From Candidatus Peregrinibacteria bacterium (GTDB taxonomy: Bacteria > Patescibacteriota > Gracilibacteria > UM-FILTER-43-11): a stretch of DNA of 55,008 bases. Shown here in pieces: positions 19,101-31,100 of this stretch. The number at the start of each line of letters is the position of its first letter. The first letter of the stretch is position 1. Location of the stretch: the NCBI GenBank assembly GCA_003154375.1, contig PMDG01000084.1, forward strand, positions 21,384 to 76,391, written 5' to 3'. The translations under genes were made by a program, and so were the position numbers. The notes beneath the pieces were generated by a model. It made no database searches. It was not told the origin of the DNA and saw only the letters and a program-made list of their open reading frames with translations.

Positions 19101-22100
19101 ACCAATTTCGGATCTATTGTAGCTGGCGGAATTGGCGACTTGAATGCGGACGGGCGCGCCGACCTTTTGATCGGATCCTATGGCTATAGCGGCAGCACGG
19201 GCCGGGCTTATGCTTTCTACAACAAGGGCACCTTTCCCTCGAACGCTTCGAATGCGGATGTGATCTTAACCGGGGGGGCCTCCAGCGATCAGTTTGGCCA
19301 ATCCTTTGCCATCGGCGACTTCAATTCGGATGGGGTGAACGATGTGGTCGTGACCGCCAAGAATTACAGTGCCGCCTTGGGTCGCGCCTATATTTACAAC
19401 GGCCAGCGACAGTACAGCTGGAAGACGCCTTACCCATATCCACCCTATTTATATGCTTCCCTAACCAATGTCGGATACCAATTCAAGATGACTGGCACGC
19501 AGACCAGCGAGAAATTCGGCGCCAGTTACGCGGTGGGCGATTTCAATGGCGACGGCATCAAGGATATGGCGGTGGGCGCGCCTGGCTACAACTCCAACAC
19601 GGGGCGTGTATATTTGTTCTTGAATCGGGGGACCCTGCCGACCACGAATACCTCCGCGGATGTGATCATTACCGGACCCGCAACCAACTCCGAATTCGGC
19701 TATTCCTTGGCCAAGGGGAATTTGAGCCAATCGACCCAATTCGATCCCGTGGACGACAATATCGATGACCTGTTGGTCGGCTCCCCGGGCAATAGCTCCT
19801 ATCGCGCCTATGTGATCAATGGCCGGGCCAATTGGCCAAGCGCTATCACAGTAACCACCGCTTGCGCTGCAGGCGGACTCAACTGCAACCAGTCCGTTAC
19901 ATGGAGCTCCTACCGATGTGGCGAACGGGTCGCGGCGGCGCCCATGAGAAATCTTGCCACCAGCGGCTCATACCGATACCGGGATGACATCATTTACTCA
20001 TGCCCAGGTTATTCAGACGGATATGCTTTCATCAGCTACAACGACGGTACTTATGCTAATTATGACGATTATGTTTATCAGGCCAATTCCTATCAGGGTT
20101 ATTCCCTTGCCGTCGGTGACGTGGATAGCAGTGGGGCCAACGATATCATCGTCGGGGCACCGACCAACACAAGCAACACGGGGGCCGTCTATATCTATTT
20201 GGATCCTGGCACCTCATCGAGTTCTCAAAGTACAGCCAATTATGTGATCACCGGCACCAGTGCTGGCGACAAATTTGGCGCCGCGGTGGCTGTAGGCGAT
20301 ATTAGCAACACGCGTGACGGCAAGGCGGATATCGTGGTGAGCGCCCCTGGCTACAATGCCGGCGCGAACTCGGGCCAGGTTTATATTTTCAACCAGGACG
20401 CCACCTATTCCGGATGGGGCACTGCTGCGTGTCCCACGGCCTGCGCCGCAAACAATGCCGATGTAAAACTTTCCGTTTCCGCTGGTACTTATGGCACTGG
20501 GCTTGCGGTGGGCGACCTCAACCACGACGGTCGAGCCGATCTCGCCATCGGTGTACCGACCGTCAGCGGTGGCACCGCTGGCACGATTTTCGTCTATTAC
20601 GGTGAAGGCAACATCGCTAGCAGCTATTACGATTACAGCAGTGGCGGTTCGTCCGCGGGCGACTACTTTGGGTCGACCCTGTTCATAGCCGATGTCAACA
20701 ACGACGGGTGGAACGACCTCATCGCCTCGGGAGCGGCCAATAGTTCGTATTCGGGTAGCGGTTATCTTAAACTTTATGATTTCAGAACCAGCCAGGTCAA
20801 CGGGACCACAGGCCTGAAACTTGGCACTTCCTTCGCGGTGGGGGATTTTGACGGCAATGGCAAAAAGGACTTGGCCGTGGGCGCGCCAGGCTACAACTCC
20901 AACCAAGGGCGTGTCTATATCTACCTCAAGGATCTTTCCAAAGACGACCAAACCTATGCCAATGCGGACGTGACAATCACCGGCAACACCAGCGCGGAAT
21001 TTGGCAACTCCTTGGCCGCCGGAGAGTTGAGCATCACCCCCGACACCATCGACGACCTTTTGATCGGCTCCCCCGGATCAGGCGGGAACTATATTTTCTT
21101 TGGACACAGGGCTTGGTCCCCCACCTATACCTATTCCAACGCGGATGCCACTTTTCAGTGGACCACTGGCCAACGCTGTGGTGAGACTGTCGCCATTGCC
21201 GACATGAATGGGGATGGAAGAAAAGATGCTCTTTATACATGCCCCTCCAATCAATATGCTTTCATAAGCTACAATAAAGGCACTCCTTATACCCCTACTG
21301 ATTCCTACCCCGCCTCAGCAACAAACTCCTCTATTGCCACAGGCGATTTCAATGGCGATGGCAAGATGGATTTGGCTGTGGGCGACCCCATTTACTCAAG
21401 CAACCAAGGCCAGGTTCGTCTTTATTTCAACCCCACAGGCACTGCCTTTGCACCAAGCGTGACTATCACCGGAGAAACCGGAAGCTCTTTTGGCAAGTCC
21501 ATTACCTCGGGTGATTTTAACGACGATGGCAAAATCGACTTGGCCGTGGGCGCCCCCAACTATAATGGCAACAGTGGTCGTACCTACATTTTCAATGGCA
21601 GATCCTCCTGGTCTTCCACCTACAACGCCTCGAACGCCGACGCGATCATCACTGGCTCCGCCGGTACGTTCTACACCACGGGAACCGCCTTATTCACTCA
21701 AAGTTCTGGCACGGTGGCAGGCTCCGGTGGCACCAACTGGACCTCCAGCATGGTGGGGATGAGTATCAAAAATAACAATAATGGTGTTTGGTACCCGATC
21801 ACCGCCGTGGGGAGTACAACCAGCCTCACCATTTCTCCCGTTTACGCGGGAACCACAACGCCTTCCGAAGCTTACACGATCGCCATTCCCGATCAGTTCG
21901 GCCAGAAGATGGCCGTTGGCGACTTCAACAATGATGGCAGGACCGACCTCATAGTTGGTGCCCCCTCCTATAATTCCTCCGATGGCCAATTTTGGGTCTT
22001 TTTCAACGATGGGGCAGCCTACCCCTCTAATGCCAGTTCTGCCGATTGGGGCCAATTTACCTCCGTCACTGGAGGTACCCTAGGCGCTGCCTTCGCCTTG

Positions 22101-25100
22101 GGAGATCTGAACCTCGACGGCCGTAACGATTTGGTCGTAGGCGCAACTGGCAATCCAGGCAACGCTGGCTCCAATTCCGGCGGATTCATGGTCTACAATG
22201 GTCAGCAATTCAACACGATGAGCCTCGGCTCGCTCAGCATCACGAATACCAGTGGATACACCGCCAGCGCTACCCCTATTCTTACCTTATCTATCTCAGG
22301 AGCCACTCCCACCCATGCCCAGTTCTCGTGCGATGGAGGCACCACGTGGAGCTCGCTCATCACGTATCAATCGGACAACACCTTCAACGATGTCACTGGT
22401 GACTTCAATATCACCTCTGGTGCCGGTTGCGTTGCAGGCGATGGAACCAAGACCGTGACGGCCCGTTTGTATAACAGTAACAATGGCGAATATTCCACGA
22501 CCGCTAGCGGTTCGGTGATCTTGGATCAGACCGGCCCCTCGGTCGGTGTCCCCACCGTGACCGCTGATTCCACTTCGCAGATCACCGTCGTTTCTGGAGC
22601 GCTTAGCGATTCCGGAATCGGCAACGGAGGCGCGGGCTGGACCTACGATATTCTGATGTTCGATGACGGAACCTGCACCCACGAGGTGGCGGAATTTGGC
22701 TGGAGGGCTTCCAATACCTCCGTATTCACTGGAATCCCCGCCAATGCCCTTCGCTCCTTTAGGCCTTATGGGGCAGACGGATTGGGCAATATGGGAGCTG
22801 GAAGCTGTTACACCAAATACACATGGGCCAACCAGCCTACTACCGCTGGCCACGGCAACCAGACCACCACGAACGTCCGCTACACGTGGGCCGCGCCAGG
22901 TTCAGGTGCGCCAGTGGCCTATGGTTATGCCTACGGTACCAGTTCGAATTGCACGGGTGGTACAGCAGGGTCACCCACTTCGCCCACGACTTCTTTGTAT
23001 TCGGATTTCACCTCCACCGCGAATACTCAAATCCCCCTACGCTACATCTGCAGTATCAATGAGGACAATTTTAAAAATGTCACTTCTCCTCTTACTGTTG
23101 GACCGTTCTATACCGCAGCCAGCACTCCAGGAACAACCTCCTGCGCAAGCGCCACTGGAACCACCCTGTATATCACACCTTCTGTAGGCGCCACCGAAAA
23201 GGATATGGCTGTCTATGTCGCCACTACCTCTGGCGCCTGCACCTCTTTGAGTGGCGGGCTCGGTTATGTGCAAAAGGCTTCGGGCACCATTGGTGGATCT
23301 GCCGATTGGCAGACCTCATGGCCTTCCCAGACCTTGAGTGGACTCAGCGGAAGTACTCAGTATTTCCTCTGTGGCGTGGCTCGGAACAATGACAACGACC
23401 AAGTTGTTGGCCCCGCAAACGTTGGAACGACCTGCTGGACCAAACCGATCATTAATGGCATTTCAATCGGCTACACGGGCACCGCTGGTCATACCAATAC
23501 CGCCACTCCTGCTATCACCCTCGGTTACACGGGGAATCCCCCCTATAGTTATCAATTGTCATGCGATGCTGGCACCAACTGGAGTATATCTTGGCTCTAT
23601 TCCACCTATCCAAGCCCCACGTCTGTTTTCAATATCACGAATGGTGCAACTGGCTGTTCGACCGCTCAAGGAAGCAAAACCATCAAGGCTCGTTATGCGG
23701 GAGGTGATGGCTCTTATAACGCTGCAGGCAGTGATAGTGACACCACGATTTACGATACAGTCGCCCCCTCAACCACCTCGGTTGTAGTCACGGATCAGAA
23801 CGGAAGCACAGCCATTGATGCCGGTGACAAAATCGCCATCACCTTCAGCGAGGTCATGGATACCTCCACCATTCGCGTGGACACGGCCGCCCACTTGAAT
23901 ACTGATCTTGGCTTGAGCGGCGGCCATACGTTCGATGGCATTTCTACCGCGCCTGTGTGGTCTGGCGGCAATACCATTCTCACTGTTACCCTTGGCTCCA
24001 GCTCCACGGTGGTTCATGGGGACACGATCAACCCGGCCGCCACGGTCAAGGATTTGGCTGGGAACGCGGATGCGTCCAGCAATGCTTATATATCCGACAC
24101 CTTCCAACCGATTGTTTCGGGCGGTGTCACCACGGCCCATGCGAACGGCTCCTTCAAGTCGGGCGAGGTCATCGACATCACCGTGGGCTACTCCGAGCCC
24201 GTGACCGTGAACATCGGTGGTGGCACACCCACCCTCGCCCTCAATTCGGGCGGATCGGCCAGCTACTACGGCGGCTCCACCACCAACACCCTCACCTTCC
24301 GTTATACCGTGGCTGGCGGCCAAACCTCCGCCGACCTCGACTACTCCGCAACCTCCAGCCTTGCCCTGAATGGCGGAACCATCTGGGACGTGGCTGGCAA
24401 CACTTCGATCAACACCCTCCCTGCTGTCGGCACTTTTGCCGGTGCCCATGCCATCGTGATCGACACCACCAACCCCACCATCTCCATTTCCGACGACGCA
24501 TCGGCCACTTGGACCACGAGCGACACCATCGCGGTGAGCGTGGCCGACACCGGAGGATCGGGTATCGCGGAGACCAAGTGGGTCATTCGGTCCGACAATA
24601 CCTCCTGCAATTCCGGAATAGACACCACTCTCGATGCGGGCACCTCGGGTACCAGCATGGCTGCCAACAACGACACAACGTACCAGACCAAGTACATCTG
24701 TTTCCGCACCAAAGATAACGCTGGCAACAAAAACTACGCCGTCTCCAATCAGATCAATTATGTGGACACCACCGCCCCGGTCATCACCTTATTCACGCCG
24801 TCCGCCACCAGCACCACCGCCATGCAGGCTTCCGCGTTAGCCGTGGATTCCGGCAGCGGCCTCCATTCCACTCCCTATGATTTCCGCATGCTGGAAGGCG
24901 GTACTTGCGGAGGGACTCCCACGGGTTTCACCACGACTCCAGCCAGTTGGACCGGGCTTACCAACAAAGACAACACCCAATATTCGTTTGACGTGAGGGC
25001 TAAGGATGCGCTGAACAATGGCTCCACGGGCTCGTACACCAACTGCACCCAGAAGTACACATTGGCCAAACAGCCCATATCCGGAGGCCATTCCGCAAAC

Positions 25101-28100
25101 ACGCCTACCAGCATCACCTACTCGTGGTCTGCGGACACGGGCAACACGCCCAGCGGCTATCGCCTCAGCGCCCCCGGCAATTGTCTTACGGCCGTGACTG
25201 GATGCGATTCCTCTACATGGGGCACCAGTTGCACCGATTCCACCTCCCTTTCGGCCAACACCCAGTACACCCGCTACGTGTGTTCCAAGAACGGCGATCT
25301 GGTGCGCAACATCACCTCGCCCCTTTCCATTTCGGCCTACACTGCGGCCAATACCCCTGGCACGCCCACCATCGGCACGGTCACCGCAACCACCATCCAA
25401 GTCACGCCTGTTTCGGGCGGGACCGAGAAAGATGTGGCGATCTACGCCGCTGGCGCCTCGGGGCAATGCGACGGCACGAACGGCTTAGGCTACGTGAAAA
25501 CCGATGGAACACTCAACAACGGTTACGACTACGATGGCCTAGCCTCCATCACAGTTCGGGGCTATACCGACTATGTTACCTCTGGGCTCATTCAGTCTGA
25601 TGACAAGGTTGTCACGGTCGGTTATTCATCCGATATCTACCATAATCAATTCGCGGTGACTCGTTTTCTGGCCAACGGATATCCCGATTCCTCCTTTGGC
25701 ACCAATGGCGCCCAAGTCGTCCCGATCGGCTCTTATGATGAAGCGCCACAGGCTGTCGCGCAACAGAGTGACGGCAAAATCGTGATGGCAGGGTATGCCA
25801 ATACCGCCACCGGCTATTACGATACCGAGTTGGTTCGCCTCACCACCGCTGGCGCCATGGATACCACCTTCAATTCCACTGGAAAGGTGATTTCGTCTAT
25901 TTCCTCCTCCTATAGCGATCAGGCCAATGCGGTCGCCATCCAGCCTTTTGACCAGAAGATTGTTGTGGGCGGGACGTACTACACAGGGACTGAATACCGA
26001 GGCTTTGTCGCCCGCTACAACACCAACGGCTCCTTAGACACGTCCGGCTTCGGAACCAGTGGCATCTACCAGTTCCCGTTCGCTTCCCAAATCAACGCCA
26101 TCGCCGTCCAATCCGACGGCAAGATCGTCGTGGCTGGATCTTACACGGCCACCAGCGATTTCCTGGTTGCCCGTTTGACCCCTGCCGGCGTTCTGGACAC
26201 CGCTAACTTCGCCTCGCCGAACGGTTACATTGCCACGGATATCGCTTCCCGCTGGGATTCCGCTAATGCGATCGTCATCCAACCTTCTGACCAAAAGATC
26301 GTAGTGGGTGGCACCGCCAACGATGGGGCCATTTACGCGTTCGCCCTGGCCCGCTACTCCACGGATGGCGCCTTGGACAACATTGGTTTCGGCACAGGCG
26401 GCAAGGTCACCACCGAGCTCGGCGTTTCCGAAGACAACCTCTACTCCCTCGCTCTCCAAAGCGACGGGAAGATTGTGGCCGCGGGTTCCAGCTACAACGA
26501 TTCTTACGACTACACCTATCCCGCGATCGCCCGCTACACCTCGGCTGGCGTTCTCGACACCTCCGTCTTCAACAGTCCCACTGGCTTTGTGCGAACCCCC
26601 TTGCATGACTCAGGCAACAACGAGGATTTCCGAATGGTCGGCATCCAAAGCACTGGGAAGATCGTGGCCGCCGGCACTTCCACCAACAATTCCTATTTGC
26701 CTGTTTTCGCCTCGGTCGGCTACAACTTCAACGGCACTTACTACACCAGCTCCTCCTCCACTGCGGCCTATCAGTCCATCGCCACCTGGGGCACCAAGAC
26801 GGTCGCGAACCTGACCCCCAACCAGGCCTACTCCTTCTGCGCCAAGGCTCGAAACACGGCCGATGAAGCGACCACCTTCGGCTCCGCCAGCACCGCGGCC
26901 ACCACGATCCCGGTTCTCAACTCGATCCTAATGTACAAAACGCCTTCGGGTTACACCAACCAAACCACCGATTCCACCTATCTGAATGTGCAGGGCAATG
27001 ATCCCGCCACCATGGATTATTCCTGCGACAATTCCCATTGGAACACCGGCAACACCTACCAGGGGAGCACCAATGTCTTCAACCTCACCAACGCCACGGC
27101 CTACTGCAATACCTACGCCACCGGCACCAAAACCCTTTATGTGCGGGTGGTCGGCCCTGGCGGGACCAGCGCGACCAAGAACGACACGGTGATTTTGGAC
27201 AACACAGGCCCGACCTCCACCTTTGCCAGTTCGGCCTCCACCGAATACACTACCATCGTCACAACCGAAAACACCCCTTCCGATCCTGCCCTTGCAGACT
27301 CCACCGCAGGAGTTGGCGGACCTTTCTACACCTATTTTTACGAGTACGCTGGTAGCGATAGCACTTGCGCGACCAGTCTGGCGACAGGGTACGCTTATAA
27401 TAATACTTTTTATTATTCCTTTGGCTCCCTTCTTCCGAATGCACAATATTGTTTCAGGGCCCAGGTTTACGATGGACTGAACAACCAAGGCGCCCTTTCT
27501 GCCTGCAAGGCGGCCAACAGTTGCGGTTACACGACACCTCGCGTGCGTGATGCCTACATCAACGTGTCGGGTTGCACGGGCACGGGTGGCGTTTGCAAGA
27601 TCGGCGACACGGTCTCGGCCACGTGGAACAACACTTCGGGCGGGGATAGCAACGCCAACACCATTTCCGCGGTCACCGCGGACTTCACCCAGTTCGGTGG
27701 CGGCTCCGCTGTGTCGGCCACGAACTCCTCGAACACGTGGACTGCTAATTACCAGATCGTCTCGGGGTCCATCGACACCACCAACCGTAATGTCTCGGTC
27801 ACGGCCACGGGTTCCGCTTCCGGTCTTACCTTCACGGCCGCTGACACCACGAGCAAGTCGGTCGACAATATTCCGCCCACAGTGACCGATGCCAAGATTT
27901 CCATCTCGGGCTGCACGGGCACAGGCGGGGCCTGCAGGATCGGCGACAGTGTCGGTGTCGCGTGGGATAATACCTCAGGCGGAGACAACAACACCGATAC
28001 CATCTCCGCCGCGACCGTGAACTTCTCCCAGTTCGGTGGCGGCACCGCGGTCGTGGCCACGAACGCCGCCAACATTTGGAGGGCCAGCTACACCATCGTG

Positions 28101-31100
28101 GCTGGGGCCATCGATGCCACGAACCGCAACGTTTCCGTGACGGCCACGGACAACGCGGGCAATACCACCACCACGTCCGACACCACCAACGCCACGGTGG
28201 ACAACGTTACGCCCACGGTCTCTGGGGCCTGTATTACGGTCACGGGTGCCACAGGAACCTCGGGGGCTTTCAAATATGGGAACAGTCCTGTGCCCACTTG
28301 GCACAACGATAACCCGGGCAGCGGTTGCACAGACAACAATTCCGACATCGGTTTCGTTTCCTTCAATGCCGCAAGTTTCAAAGCCACCGATACTGCCCGT
28401 GCCGGCTCCAACGCCTCGAATGTATGGACCGTCTCGCTTTCAGGCGCAATGGATAGCCAAGACGACACTGGCAACACCGTAACCGCCACGGTCACGGACG
28501 ATGCAGGCAACTCCACGGGTCCGATCACCAGCTCCACAAGCTACACCATCGACACCATCGTTCCCACCATCACCTCCACGGCCCCGGCTACTAGCGCTTT
28601 CATCAACGTTCAGCAGGTGAGTTACACCTACAGCGAAACCGCGTATTCGCCTTCGACTATCGTTTTCACCTACTCGTCTGGCGCCACGGATACCAACTCG
28701 CCCCATACCTGCACGCTTTCAGGGGCAAATCTCGCTTCCGGCGCGCATACCAACCTTGCCTTGAATAGCACGAACTGCGGAACCTGGAACAGCCTTGTGG
28801 ATGGCACCTTCTACACGGTCGCCTTCAACGCCACGGACGACGCGGGCAATGCGGCCAGCACCGTGACCAACACCAATGTCGGGTATGACACCTCAGGGCC
28901 AACTTGGTCCGTCCAACCCACGGCCACGGCCACTTCCGTCAGTGCGATCACGGCTAACGCAGGAACGCTCACCGATAGCCTTTCCGGAGCTCCTTATACC
29001 TATTTTTACAATAGCTACACCACGGGAGCTTGTTCCACGCCATTTGATGATTCCCACACTTACTTCAGTAGCACCACGTGGCCATTCACAGGTCTTTCAA
29101 CCCCCAACTTTCAGTACGGCTTCAAAGTGACTGGCAAAGACCAGCTGGGCAATGCGGGAACCATCAGCAGCTGTGTTCAGAAATACACGTGGGCCAACCA
29201 GCCGACTTCTGGCGGCCATTCGAACCAGACCACCACAAACGTCCGCTACATTTGGACCCCCCCTGGCACTGGCGCGCCAGTGACCTACGGTTATGCCTAT
29301 GGCACCACATCAAGCTGTTTGGACGGTTCCGTGACCACGCTCTACAAGGATTTCACCTCGACCGCCAACACCATGATCCCTGTGCAGTATATTTGCAGTT
29401 TGAACGAAGATAATATCAAAAATACCGCTTCACCTTTGGCGGTTGGCCCCTACTACACCGCGGCCGATGTGCCTTCTGCCCCCACGGTCAATACTCCTAC
29501 TGCCACCACTCTTGCCGTGAACCCTGCCTCTGGCGGGGCGGAAAGCGCTATGGCCATTTATCTTGAATCCGGCTCCACGTGCGACGGTAGCGGGGGATTG
29601 GGCTATATACAGGCCGACGGTTCGTATTCAACCGCATTCGGCACGGGCGGCAAGTTGGTCTCAGACTTAGGCGGGAACGATTTCGGCAATGCTGTCGCCA
29701 TCCAAACCGATGGGAAGATCGTGGTTGCGGGTTACAAAGACTCCGACTTTGCCCTAGCCCGTTACAATTCTGATGGATCGTTCGACACCTCTTTCAACAC
29801 TACTGGCAAGGTGACCACGTCCATCGGGCCCAGTTACGACCAAATCAACGCCATCGCCATCCAGTCCGACGGGAAGATCGTTGCAGCAGGGACCGCCACC
29901 ATCGGAGGCACCCCCATTTTCGCTGTGGCTCGTTACAATTCCGATGGCTCGCTGGACGCCACGGGTTTCAATTCAGGAGGCTCGTTACCAGGCACTATCA
30001 CCACGAATTTTGGATACGGTTCGGATGATGCCTACGCCATCGCCATCCAGTCCGACGGGAAGATCGTGGTGGCGGGAGATGGCTTCCCTGGCTCTAGCTA
30101 TAACGATATAGCCTTGGCCCGTTATAACACCAACGGCACTTTGGACACCACATTCAATTCCACAGGAATGGTGCTCACGCCCATCGGAGGCACCAATAAC
30201 GCCCGAGCTTGGTCCGTGGCCATCCAGTCCGACGGCAAGATCGCGGTGGCGGGGGATTGGGGAGGCACCCAGAAAGTCTTTGTTTTGGCCCGCTACACCA
30301 CCGCTGGGGCGCTAGACACGGCAACATTTGGCGGAGGATACGGATATGTGACCAATGCCTTTGGAGCCTATAATGATCAGGCCAAATCCCTCGCCATACA
30401 GAGTGATGGTAAATTCGTGGTAGGCGGTTTCGACAGCAATGGGACCTTTGACAAATTCCTATTGGCCCGCTATACCACCACTGGCGCGCTGGATACCACG
30501 TTCAACCCCTCAAACGGATATATAATCACATCTTTCGGAAGCAACAACGATGATGCCACTTCCGTTACTCTTCAGTCTGATGGCAAGATCATTGAGACGG
30601 GAAGTTCCACCAGCGGAGGCAATTTGACCTTCGCCGTGGCCCGTTTCACCACCACCGGCTCGCTGGACGGAACGTTTGGCACTGGAGGAAAGACGACTAC
30701 TACCGTGGGATCCAGTTCTGCCGCTGCCAACGCTGTTGCCCTTCAGTCCGATGGGAAGATTGTAGCAGCGGGCTGGTGCAGTGGTGGAAGCGATTTTGGC
30801 TTGGCCCGCTTCAACACGGATGGCTCGCTCAACACCGCTGGAGCGGCGGTCTGGCAGATCGATGCCACTTGGGGCACGACCACGGTCACTGGGCTTAATT
30901 CCAATACCCAATATTCCTTCTGCGCCAAGGCAAGAAACGGAGACAGCGACGAGACCGCTTTCGGATCGGCTGGCACTACCTACACCGACCGCGCGCCGAC
31001 CATCGGCACAGGACCCAGCGATGGAGGCTCCTACTCCTCGGCACCCACGAACGTGGGTTCCAATGTGACCTTTACGGCCACGGCCACGGATCCCGAGAGT

